A DNA stretch of 64,000 nucleotides from positions 12,913,589 to 12,977,588 of the forward strand of contig OY294048.1 in assembly GCA_958510825.1 (NCBI GenBank). The letters are read 5' to 3'. Under the pieces are notes generated by a model. That model worked only from the letters and a program-made list of their open reading frames with translations. It was not told where the DNA came from and made no database searches. A program made the translations under genes and the position numbers. The DNA is from Brachypterus glaber. Taxonomy: Eukaryota > Arthropoda > Insecta > Coleoptera > Kateretidae. Within the stretch, counting starts at the first letter, position 1. Each line of letters starts with the position of its first letter. This document shows, one piece after another, positions 31,801 to 41,644 of this stretch.

Positions 31801-34070
31801 CGACTCAGAAAGGTCTAAAACGTCGAGAAATGTGAAAAAACATAGATTTTGACTTTTCGGCGAATTTTTCAATACATCGGCACTCTTAGTAGTACTAAGT
31901 GCCGATGTAAAAACATGCAATATAGTATCCACCATCAACAGTATATAATGGAATGCGTAGCATTAGGTAGGGGAAGTCGGGGTTTACTGGGCCGCTTTTT
32001 TTCATATCGAGTTTTTGAAAAACCTTTAAACAATTTTCAAATATTTTCTATAACAAAAGGTAATTAATACTATAGTTAGAACATATTAATACTTCAGACA
32101 AATATTATTTATATAAAAAAAGTTATTAACGATAAACCAATTGACCCCGCTGGACCACTTAACCCCATAGGGCAGGGTTAATTGGACCACTATTCAGGGT
32201 TAACTGGTCCACTAACAAAAATGTATTGTATTGTAATTATTGTGAATAAAAGCGATTTGAAATCAAAAATAATTTAATTCTAACATAAAAATAGACAACA
32301 TAATATGTTAAATATTAGATATATCTGAGGGTTAACTGGTCCGGGGTTAACTGGACATGGCCCAGTTAACCCCGAACTAATTAATATTGACATAAATGGT
32401 CCAATTAACCCCGAACCAGTTAACCCTGAGTGACACCACTGATAAAAAACATAAAATTTTATTAATTAATAAGATATCAGAAGGCGGAGATTATGCAGAA
32501 TAATTAATAAAATAGTATATTAGGCAAAATATTAGTCTAGATCCTCCTATTAATAAAAAAGTATCAATTAAAAAATAAAAGTTAAGGTAAATACCCACTT
32601 TTCCTCGAAAAAAATTAACTTTCTTTACTACAATTTACACGTGGACAACACGGTCCGTCATAATACTTTAAACAATACTACTATATCACTAGAATTTGCC
32701 CTAAGGCGCCAATACTAATAAAAAAAGTTGATAAAATCCAGGTGGATCAGTTAACCCTGTAGCCCAGTTAACCCTGACTTCCCCTACATATCATCAAGAC
32801 TTTTTTTTAGGTTATATAAACATATGTTTTCTGGCGATTTAAAGAAAACGAACCTTTAGTGCTTTACCTATACTAGCTATAGGCAAAAAAAATATATAGG
32901 TTATAGGTCGGAAGTAAATAAATATTTAGATATTGAGCAGCAAAAAATACAGTTGCTTCAGGTAAAAGCAGTGCGGTTACAGTTTATAACAGTCAGCTGT
33001 TTATAAGCAAAACAAAAACCATTTACCTTGAGCAATGTTTTCCTAAATATCCTTTGATTGTGACTTTACTTCCTGTGTAAAAATCGTTGGGCAGATTTTC
33101 ATAGAAACTTGGATTCTGTTGAAAATCACAAAAGTCAAAAGCGTCAATACCTATTTCCTCAAATGGGGTCTCTGATTCATTTATACTCATATTCACAAAT
33201 TCCTATACATTTTCCACTACATAATACCTATAGGTACTATAGTATTATGCGGATCTATCGATCCTGGTATTATGTAATAGGTTTGTACATGACATTATTG
33301 TAATATAATATGCTGCTATCAAAGAACACTGCTGCTATACAATACTCTGTGATATTACGTCAGAGTAGTCATACTATAGATATACAGGGTGTTCTAAATT
33401 CTAAGAAAATATTCTGTCGTAACTGATTCTGAAACCCCCAATTTTTGGTTGGTAAACTTTAATAGTACGCAACCAATTATACAGAGGCGCAAAATTTACA
33501 TTAACGTAATTGTATATCCTTTTAAGGCTAGCTGAAATCAAGATTGATATTTTTAGTTTTTGTTTCTATGATCGAAATTTTATTTGTTCAGCAACAGCTG
33601 TAAAATAATAATGAAAATGTTATATAAAATGTCCTATTCTAATATGAACAATGCTGATTACTTAAAAACCTATGAAGGCAATTTGGAGATTAATGGTATG
33701 CAACCGATTATACTGTAGCGTAAGTATAATCAAAAAAACTGAACTCTTTCGAGGTTAGCTAAAATTTTGTTTTTCTTACATCAGCTGCAAAAAAAACTAA
33801 AACTGTCGTCATATTTGCGAAAGTTGAATACCCTCCTAGGACACCGTTTCTGAGAATTTGCGAGATTTCCATTACAAGAAGAGGATTTCTCACACCCTGT
33901 ATACTGTACTGTACAAACTTAAGCAGCAATTATAGTTTTATTTGAAATAAAAAGGCTATAAAATAATTTCTTACTGATAATAATAACAACGTAGAAGCTG
34001 AACTATTTGTCATTTTTTGGTAGTTGTCATTTTCCACGACTGTTTTTTGTTTTTTACAACAACACGGCAT
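25884..34070 (-). CDS. Tandem-repeat galectin, two CRDs, five exons (365 aa)
   Basis: Exons on the minus strand: 34070-33975, 33115-33027, 29592-29175, 28496-28331, 26212-25884 (stop TAG). All junctions are GT-AG and keep frame. Galectins are beta-sandwich lectins for beta-galactosides, made without a signal peptide; none is seen here. CRD1 (about residues 33-175) starts NPSFYENLP...GSKVTIKGY and has HLNPR, VVRN and WGTEEN, so the usual E-x-R arginine is Asn. CRD2 (about 202-350) starts PFMRKLPKGLKEGGQLEIYG and has HINPR, VIVRN and WDQEER: all seven canonical sugar contacts. The linker is about 25 aa. The N-terminus MPCCCKK has a Cys triplet that could be lipidated, then LLLLS; exon 1 is the least certain part. 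Introns are full of repeats. In insects such galectins are linked to gut and immune functions (general knowledge). Confidence 0.87.
26455..26960. repeat. Inverted tandem repeats with GGATCCGCCATTTTGAA core
   Basis: In galectin intron 4. A ~120-bp unit (TTTCCAAAATTCAAAATGGC, GGATTAGATTTTTTAAAGTT, GGGGTTTTTGGGGTCGCTGA) occurs twice on the left, then at least twice inverted on the right around about 26690. A shorter copy is at 30625-30740. The four ORFs in it are translations of the repeat. Confidence 0.8.
27460..28121. mobile_element. Inverted-repeat element, ~660 bp
   Basis: AGTCCAGTCAAATAA...TAAGGGGTGTCCGCTATCTT...AGATGCATCTTACGAT-type left arm is mirrored at 27890-28121 (ATCGTAAGATGCATA, CAAGATAGCGGACACCACTT, TTATTTGACTGCACT). 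A truncated copy is at 35820-36205. It sits in galectin intron 4. Confidence 0.75.
29830..30085. repeat. Inverted repeat with TACTGTATTTGTTGT core
   Basis: Motifs AACAAATACA...TTTACTTGG and GGCCAACCAAATAAATACTG occur in both orientations with CTACACTTTCCGGCCAAC/GGCTGGAAAGTGTAGC ends. Probably a decayed MITE in galectin intron 2. Confidence 0.5.
30844..30962 (-). mobile_element. 5'-truncated SINE copy
   Basis: Essentially identical to 23076-23196 (AACCTCGTACTATTCTACTT through ACCAGTTTCTAGGG), with the tail at the left and no tRNA-like head. 5' truncation is typical of target-primed retroposition. Confidence 0.75.
31510..31909. mobile_element. MITE family E, copy 1
   Basis: Colinear with 48190-48810 (TTTTATATAAGTGCTAAATTAA, CCCAATCGTTTACCCCCAAA, GTTTACACCCAGACAGACGG). 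It ends in the hairpin CATCGGCACT...AGTGCCGATG. The left end is truncated or diverged. Confidence 0.7.
31968..32788. mobile_element. MITE family F, copy 1 (~820 bp)
   Basis: Ends GTAGGGGAAGTCGGGG and its inverse CTGACTTCCCCTAC. The interior is filled with direct and inverted copies of GTTAACTGG(T/G)CC and GGGTTAACTGG motifs. Partial second copy at 37881-38320. Lies in galectin intron 2. Confidence 0.75.
33383..33905. mobile_element. CAGGGTG-ended element, ~520 bp
   Basis: Starts ATACAGGGTGTTCTAAATTC and ends CTCACACCCTGTAT. The interior has two diverged tandem modules (ACGCAACCAATTATACAGAG and ATGCAACCGATTATACTGTA). In galectin intron 1. Confidence 0.55.
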
Positions 34071-34764
34071 TTTATCGTATCGACATTCACTTTTTAATAA
34101 ATACTACAAGTACTAACTACCTACACTACTAAGCTAAAAATACGCGAATTTATTTTGATATATTTCGCAAAAACCACAGGCTGCGATAAAAACTTTTGTA
34201 AATATTTATAAATATTCGCTAAGCGAATGGAATATTAATTAATACAAACATGTAATTTCTCTGATAATTAAATGAGTCATATGTACCGTCCTAAATAGAT
34301 ATGACTCACTAAAATAGGTATAATCTATTAGTTGAGCACCACAAAATTATTAAAGTACATTTGTGGTGAGCACACAAATTTTACTAAAAAAAAATCACAA
34401 TTTTTAAATAGTTATAGCCTATAAGAAATAATTTGGAAGATTTTTAATAACTACCTATAAATTCTGGAAGTACAATGTGGTAAAGTAGTAAATGTTATTT
34501 TTTTGAGTAATGAGTTCTCTCGTCTCGTATCCCTATTTTTTTTAATTGTCAGATTACTAGAGGTAAATGTTCGAAGAATAAATTTTTATTACATGAGATT
34601 TTATTACAATAACAATTATAACTAATGGAAAAAGCGCGCGGTATTATGCCGCGTTCACAAAAGAGCAGCACTGTTGCAACTTGCACAGCAGGGGTTGTTC
34701 TGTGTTGCGCAGTCTGTGCAGCACAAAGCCAAAGTGTATATGGTAAACACAAGCAACCAAGTTA

Positions 34765-35056
34765 GGGCTACTTGCACCAACAATGGTTTAACTTTAAACT
34801 TGGATTAAATTGACGGTCGACCAATCAGAACGCAGCATTTTTAACTTAAACTCGGTTTAGTTGAGATAATCCCAGACCAAAATTTGGTGCAAGTGGCCCT
34901 TAGGGCCACTCTTAAATTGGGATTATCTTGAGTCTAGATTCTTGACTTGAAGATTCTTGACTAAACTGAGTTTAAGTCAAAAATGCTGCGTTCTGATTGG
35001 CTGACCGTTAATTTAATCCAAGTTTATTGCTAAACCATCGTTGGTGCAAGTGGCCC
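34765..35056. mobile_element. MITE with TTA target duplication, 292 bp
   Basis: The ends GGGCTACTTGCACCAACAAT and the inverse of ACCATCGTTGGTGCAAGTGG extend as near-continuous inverted repeats through GACCAATCAGAACGCAGCAT. TTA flanks both sides (34762-34764 and 35057-35059). TWA duplication indicates Harbinger-type mobilisation. It lies between the divergent galectin and Mis12 starts. Confidence 0.85.
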
Positions 35057-35147
35057 TTAGTCACGTTACTATCGTGAGCTCTTTAGTTAAAGAAAAACAC
35101 GTTTTTTTTACAACTTTAATCGTTGACGCAGGACGCAGCTAAAAAAT

Positions 35148-35384
35148 ATGATCAATCAACCCTGGACGCGCGACTACGTCACTAAGAAGAATCGGGGTAC
35201 TACTCACCTCTCGCAGGTCAGACGGCCGGTAACCTTGTGTGAGCGTAGTGTAGGACTTTGGCACACATCAAGATTCCCACATATTCTGGTTCTGACTTGC
35301 TGCTCGCTGCTCTTCTGTAAACCCTACATAAGGCTTCGCTCAATGATCATTGGTTTCGCTTGATGTAGCAAGAAGAAGAAGAAG
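35148..35384 (+). mobile_element. Probable SINE/LINE 3' fragment with (AAG)n tail
   Basis: GC-richer block ending GATGTAGCAAGAAGAAGAAGAAGG. A short simple-repeat tail is typical of non-LTR elements. It ends about 155 bp before the Mis12 ATG and just before a TATAAA (35388-35393). Confidence 0.4.
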
Positions 35385-35387
35385 GTG

Positions 35388-35539
35388 TATAAACAAAGTG
35401 GTCGTTTTTAATGTGTTTACATTTTTTTTTCAAAAAGTTCGTGTGGTATTAAATTAATAATTAAAATATAAAGTAATACATTATATCTCTGCTAAAGGAG
35501 TAGCAAAATAACGTGTTTTGTGCTTTTTAATATTGTAAA
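35388..35539 (+). promoter_or_regulatory. Presumed Mis12 5' flank
   Basis: TATAAA at 35388-35393 lies about 147 bp upstream of the Mis12 start codon, directly after the (AAG)n tail of a retroelement fragment. It may be a core promoter element; there is no further support. Confidence 0.3.
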
Positions 35540-38500
35540 ATGGATTTTAGTCGAATGATTTCAGATGAAAATGAACATCAATATTTTGGATTTAGTTCAA
35601 CTGAATTAATTATAGATAGTAAGTATAGTAGTAAATCATCATCAGTTATCACTGATCACTTATCAGTCCTAAAAGTGGTTATGAGCGAACTTGTAGCTCT
35701 TGAAATTCTCTACAAGTTTTAAGCATTTTCATAAGTATTTTGTTACAGTTACAGTGGGTGCTGAAAGTCGAGTTGTGCTTTCTGTGACCACACCAAAGTA
35801 CCTATGAAAATTTATAATATATGAAACTTATAGAGAATTTTAAGGGCTACAAGTTTGCTCTTATATGCATAACCACTTTTATTGTCTGATGAATAATTTG
35901 GCTAAAAAATGGAAAAAACCAATTCCACCAACATGGCTATTTTTAAATTAACTTGATCTTTATTAATATACTAAAAAATATATCCAAAAAAAATATGTTC
36001 GAAATTTCCTCTTTAACAAAATTGGTTATATGCATTTTTATCGTAAGCAACTCACCCCTACAACTCAAGATAGCAGACACCCCTTACACAAATCACCTGA
36101 AGAAAAACTAACAGAAGTGTTCTGTTACCATCCACTACTACCCTTTTAATACCAGCCCATGTACATTTATTGCAATTTAAATTTATTATTTGACTGGACT
36201 ATTAGTTTTTTCTGTATTTAGAATCAGTTTGTTTTTTTTTTAATCCAGTTGTTAATGGCAAAAAGAAGTGTTTCAGTGTCTGATAATAAATTTCTGATCT
36301 TACTAGGAAATTCAAGAGCAAAACTAATTAGTATTTGTTCTTCATTTTGAAGAGTCACGCATAGGCCATTTATGAATATAATAAAAAGTAGGGGTCCAAG
36401 GATGCTTCCCTGTGGGATCCCTGCTTCAATATTTTTAATATCCAATAGATATTTTATAAAATCTTCAATGATTTGTACCTGTTGAGTTCTATTTGCAAGG
36501 TATGATTTTGGCCACTTAAGTGCCAGTCCCCTGACACCATACCTGTAAAGTTTTTCAAAAAGGATGCTATAATTTAAGCAGTCAAATGTTTTATTTAAGT
36601 CCAAAAGGATACCTAAGTTTTTTTATTCTCAAAACCCTCCAGGATATTGTGCAGGAGACTGAACACAGCATTTTCATCAGACTTGCCTTGCAGGTAACCA
36701 TGTTGATTATCATTAAAGAGTTTGTATTTATTAAAGAAATTTATAAATTTGGGCAAAAATTGTGTTAAGCCTCACATATTTTGTCCGACTAGGCACGCCT
36801 CTGGATAAATTCAAAAAAATAAATTAACCTAAACTTATTGCCCTTATTAATACTAGTATACATGCAAAACCTCGTCGCTCTAGCTTAAAGGCTACAAGAG
36901 TTCTTAATTAAAAACCATATTTTTATTATAATTTTAGAGGCGTAGCTCCCTTAGAACTCGTTTTCGAACCAACCTTTATAACGTAGAATCACCTCTTAAA
37001 TTTCTCGAACTTAATTTTGAATAACCCTGTATATAGCAGCGCTATATACTATTGTGCTAAGTTTCTTTGGGAAAAATTCGGAATAATGAATATTTTTAAA
37101 TAAAAATGCAATTTTATTTGTGTTCTAGTTGAAAAAGCAATATCATGCTCATTAAAAGAAAGTTTAAATGCATTCCAAGAAACAGCAGAAAAAGAAGCAC
37201 AGGAGAAAAATATTCCATTTGACAAGGAAAATTTTGAAAAGAAAATACAGCAAGTTTTTGATATTTACATTGAAAAGGCCAAAGAGCCTTTTAAACTGAT
37301 CGAGGTAAGCAAACATTTTTTTAGTTTAAATACCTATATGATTTTTTTTTTTTTGAAAAACGTTAATTTAACATTGTTAAATTAACAATTTTACCATAAA
37401 TAATAAAAAATAGCTATTGTAAAGAGTAATATTTTTTTCCTACGACCTAGTTAGTGCTTATTGCCATGACAGCGGTCGGAAAGTGACAGTCGGCTGCTGT
37501 CAGGGAATGAGTAAAAAGTCAAACACAAAACGTCAAATTTACAAATTAATTTTAAGAAAATTTTTGCAGTTTTTTAATGTTAGGTCGTAACAAAAATAGT
37601 ATACGCACCTCGACGCAAACCTATTTCATTGCACTACGAGTGCTTTTTTTACTCAGCTACACCTTGTTAAAAAATAAGCCCTCTCATGCACTGAAAACTA
37701 GGTTCGCTTATTTAGTGCGTAATATACTATTTCATCCTACACAAGGTTAAAATCTGTTTCCCGGCTAGACGGGAGAAAATACAAAAATAGATGGCGCAAA
37801 ATGTTTAACTACATTTTTTTTGTATTTTGGGTCATTTAATTAAATTTTATTAAAAAATTATTTAGTACCTAATACATATAGTAGGGAAAGTCAGGGTTAA
37901 CTGGGCCGCTTTTTTTTTCATATCGAGTTTTTGAAAAACCTGTAAACAATTTTCAAATATTTTCTTTAGCAAAAGGTAGATTATTACTATAGTTAGAACA
38001 ATAAACCAGTTTACCACATAGGGCAGGGTTAACTGGGCCACAACTCAAGGTTAACTGGTTCACCAACAAAAAACATATTATGCTGTAATTAATGTCAATA
38101 AAAACGATTTGAAATCAAATAAAATTTAATTTTGACATAAAAATAGACAATATAATACGTAAAATAATAGATATATCTCAGGTTTAACTGGTGTGGGGTT
38201 AACTGGACCTGGTCTAGTTAACTTAGAATTAATTAATATTGACATAAGTGATATTAACCCCGGAACAGTTAACCCTGAGTGACACCACTGAATGAAATCA
38301 TAAAATTTTAAAACTTAAAAAGATGTTAGAAGGCGGCAAGTATAGGGACACTAGATCTAGGTCTTAAGTTAGTAAGGCTAACTTAAGACCTAGATCAAGA
38401 ATAATGCGATGTTGTCGGGTTTACGATAACAAATAATTCCTAAGTTTTTAATTTGTTTTTTCATTTTGTTCTTTATTAACAAACAATACAGTTTTTATCA

Positions 38501-40790
38501 TTTCTTTTCATTATTTTGCAATTTTTTAAACAAAAACATATTGTTCTTATTTAGCCCAAAACTCCTATTTAAAACGATACTCTTCTTTGTCAGGTAAAAT
38601 TAAAGTTAATATCAAAGTAAAAATAATGTTAAATAAAAAAATGAAGCCAACGATTTAAAGTACATACGTTGATCTTAATAATACGATTACTCTTAAACAT
38701 CCGTACTGTACCACTCAATGCAGCCAACAGAAACAGATTTTTTTTACTTGCTTATATGCCGACATTAAGCTATTAAACTTTAAACAGTTAATTTTTAGGT
38801 AGTAATACTTTAATCTGTTTATTTAAAAGTTGGTTTTGCTATTTTTGTCCTGCTAGATTTGAAAAATTCCCCACCCCAAAGTCCTAAGTTTATATTTTAT
38901 TTAAAAAGTTACCTTTTTTACGTACTTGAACAGTAATGATAGATATAGGGTTTTTTTTTCGAGGAAAATCATGTTTTTTGATATAATACACATAAAACAA
39001 AGCAATCAAAAATTTTGAATTTTTTTAATAACACCAAACTTTCCTCGGGGAAAGTAATACTTTTAGGCTGAGGTTAGAAACATAATGGAAATTCCTGCGG
39101 CTTACCTGGATGAACATGAAAAAATTGAATATGAAGAATATACAGAAGAAGAAATTATGCATTTGGAGGAAGAAAATAAAGAATTAAAGAAACAGTTAAT
39201 TAGGGTAAGATTTTTTAAATTACACAGACCTACAAAAATGATTAAAAATACTGTCGCTAGCAAAAGAATACTTTCCTCTGTAGACCTAGGCTTATTAAAA
39301 AATTTTTTTTTTTTCAAAAAACGAAAAAAAATGAAAAAAAAAATTGAAAATTTAAACCCTTTTTCAAAAAAAAAAATGTTGTTTTCGAAAAACTTGACAT
39401 TTCTTACGTCGTTTTTACGTATTTTTTTCCTATTTTTTATATAGAATTCACGTAAATGGCGTAATATTCTCAAAAAAATGTAATTCCTAAATCAAGACCC
39501 TGGTGCCTAATTTTTGAAATAGCTATATGTACGAATTTATTCCCAGGAGAAAATGTTATTTTCAAAATGACGTAATTTGTATGTAATTTTTTTTTTTTTT
39601 TTTCGTTAAAATACCGAACATTTAACCTAAATGATTCTCAGTAATTTTCTCATCATCAGAATTAATTCCTATGATTTCAAAAATTTAGTCTCATTAGAAA
39701 ATGCGTTTGGACAATTTCACGTCTCCCATTTTTTGTTTATAAAGTTCAGAAGAATTCCCGTGAATTTTACTCATGCGACTAAATTCCTATTATTTTAAAA
39801 ATTGAACACCTTTTTTCAAAAAAAAAACTATTCGTATTAAAATGCAAAGAAATAATAATAATAATCCTGTAATGATAACACAGGCCCACAAAAAAAGTAC
39901 CCTGATCTTTTGACTAGACAGGTCTATTCTTATGTATCTTTTATCGCTGAATCCAAATCCGAAGTCAGATTAAGGGGTTTCGCATAAAAAGTTTCGGGAA
40001 AAATGCAAAAAGCATGATTTTTTATGGTTTTTGTATATTTTTTAGAATAAAAATAAAACGGAAAATGATAAAACTAATTCTACGGATCAAAATACATCGA
40101 AAACCATATTTAGTTTTTTTTTACGGAATTTTGAAAACTGTAGCACCGCATAACAGCTGAACAAAAAAAAAGTGTCTTGATCTGGAGACGAGAGGTATTC
40201 CTATGTATTTTGACACGCTGAATCCGAATCCGCCACCAGAAATCGCCAAAATTGCCCTTGCGCTGCTACAGTTTTCATAGCCCTGCAAGGGTCAAAATTT
40301 CGTGAAAAAAAAAAAGTTTTCGATGTATTTTGATCCGTAGAATTCAAATTTGAAGATTAGTTTGATCATTTTCCGTTTTGTTTTAATTCCAAAAAACCAT
40401 ACAAAAACCATAAAAATGATTTTTTGCATTTTTATCGAAAAATCACTGCGGAACCCCTTATCTGACTTCGGATTTGGATTCAGCGATGAAAAATACATAA
40501 GAATAGACCGGTCTCGTCAAAAGATCAGAGCACTTTTTTTTGTTTGTGGGCCTGTGTAACAAATAAATTTTCAGGAAAAACTATTTGTATTAAAATGCAA
40601 AGAAATGAAGAAAATTATGACGGAATGTATAATGCCCATATACGAGGACACCAACAAAATTTCACCAAAAATGACCCAAATCACAGATGATAAATCCAAA
40701 CGGATCACAGACCTACGAGAAGAATTTCTGAAATACGCGGAGAATCCAAAAGAACCAGTCAAAAACTGTTTTTCAACCAAGGACCAATGA
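35540..40790 (+). CDS. Mis12: Mis12 kinetochore complex subunit, four exons (202 aa)
   Basis: Exons 35540-35618, 37129-37304, 39067-39204, 40575-40790 (stop included); donors GTAAGT, GTAAGC, GTAAGA, GTAAGA-type, and frame kept at each junction. The protein is 202 aa; human MIS12 is 205. MIS12 builds the outer kinetochore by joining CENP-C to NDC80 and KNL1. The N-terminal HQYFGF matches the family signature (human AQFFGF). Then come helices with KKIQQVFDIYIEKAKEPFKL and AEVRNIMEIPAAYLDE (human QLILRIPSNILLPED), followed by an acidic coiled coil, EYEEYTEEEIMHLEEENKEL. Spacing between HQYFGF and the IP motif equals human, so no exon is missing. Intron 1 holds a reverse-transcriptase relic and intron 3 a foldback that ends 15 bp before exon 4. 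Assignment rests on these motifs, as the family diverges fast. Confidence 0.82.
35820..36205. mobile_element. Truncated copy of the 27460-28121 element
   Basis: Shares ACTTATAGAGAATTT...GGGCTACAAGTTTGCT, GATGAATAATTTGGCT, AAATTGGTTATATGCATTTT and TTATTTGACTGGACTATTAG with the element in galectin intron 4; the left arm is lost. In Mis12 intron 1. Confidence 0.65.
36206..36640 (-). pseudogene. Non-LTR retrotransposon reverse transcriptase relic
   Basis: The minus strand encodes a fragment of an RT palm: MDLNKTFDCLNYSILFEKLY (the DLxKAFD region), YGVRGLALKW and AGIPQGSILGPLLFIIFING, characteristic of Jockey/RTE-like LINE reverse transcriptases. The catalytic Y-x-D-D segment is absent and the frame ends soon after. 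No endonuclease or full element is around it. Antisense to and inside Mis12 intron 1. Confidence 0.85.
37881..38320. mobile_element. MITE family F, copy 2 (right end lost)
   Basis: Starts GTAGGGAAAGTCAGGG, colinear with 31968 onward (CTGGGCCGCTTTTTTT, TATCGAGTTTTTGAAAAACC, CAGTTAACCCTGAGTGACAC). It breaks off near 38320, just before a 50-bp palindrome at 38349-38399. Confidence 0.7.
38349..38399. repeat. Palindrome CTAGATCTAGGTCTTAAGTTAG / inverse
   Basis: Near-perfect inverted repeat around GTAAGG. The left half matches sequence at 44082-44106, next to the MITE there, so it is likely a junction remnant of that family (two ends joined). 38400-39066 otherwise holds AT-rich intron, with ACTTTCCTCGGGGAAAGT at 39041-39058. 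Confidence 0.6.
39876..40559. mobile_element. Foldback element, ~680 bp, arms ~260 bp
   Basis: The left AACACAGGCCCACAAAAAAA...TCTATTCTTATGTAT...AAAATACATCGAAAAC arm is mirrored by the right arm, which ends TTTGTGGGCCTGTGTAAC at 40559. It lies in Mis12 intron 3, and its right end is 15 bp before exon 4. A 27-bp piece of exon 4-like sequence flanks its left side at 39828-39854. Confidence 0.85.
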
Positions 40791-40937
40791 AAAACAAACC
40801 GCTGACTGAAGGGCAAGTCTATGGGCGCTCAAGACCTCCCTCCCTCCCTATTGACCTTAAAAAATACAGTATATTTTTTATAAGGAGAAAAATTTACACA
40901 TCTTTAATGACGTCAAATTTAATGGCTGATGCCACGT

Positions 40938-41644
40938 ATACAGGGTGATTCAGAAATAAGGTACAAAATTTAAAGGGGTCCAAAAAAAGCTCTTATACAT
41001 CCAGGTTCGGAAATCAGTTTTAAGAGTACTACAGCCTCTTAAAGAATAACACTTTTTAAGGGGCCGTAGCTCCCTTAAAAGCGATTCGTGGATATTTGTG
41101 TTAGGGAACTTTTTTTCATAGTTTTTGATGTAGAGTCTCCCTGCAGTATTAAAATTTTTATTAGCGCATTTTTTAGTTCCTATTTTTCATGTTCAGAACG
41201 TGAAATTGCCTCTTTAACTGCAATTTTCTCGAAAACGCTTGGCCCTATGGTGTTACATAAAGAGTACCTTTCTTATGTATTTTTAAGTAGGGAATCATAT
41301 TTTATTGATAAAATGTCAAAAAAAAAACTAGATAAAAAAGTTTGGAGCAAAAAAGTGACAATGCCCCCCATTTTGCACGTCCCTGGTTAAAATTACCAAA
41401 TAAAAATTACATAAAAAGATAGCCTTTATTGATGTTAAGGCATGTGCAAAAAATCGTTTAGCTCATGGGGTTCCACAGATATTAAATAAAAACTACTTGT
41501 AAGATGTTCCCTTAGGAGGGTCGTAGGTAGCTCCCTTAGAGCTCATTTCCGCGCTAACCTTTATAGGAACTTTTTTTCAGTTTTTTGGACATAGAATCAC
41601 TCCTTTAAATTGTGTACCTACCCTATTTCTGAATTACCCTGTAT
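40938..41644. mobile_element. CAGGGTG-ended foldback, ~700 bp
   Basis: ATACAGGGTGATTCAGAAATAAGG on the left is inverted at the right end (CCCTATTTCTGAATTACCCTGTA). The middle is related to 20811-21990 (TTTTCTCGAAAACG, TAAAGAGTACCTTTCTTATG, CGTCCCTGGTT). ORF 41088-41390 is the counterpart of the false ORFs there. It starts about 150 bp after the Mis12 stop. Confidence 0.75.

Noticed and set aside
39085..39444. 119-aa ORF as an independent gene
   Set aside because: Only the first 40 codons are coding (Mis12 exon 3); the rest reads into intron after the GTAAGA donor at 39205.
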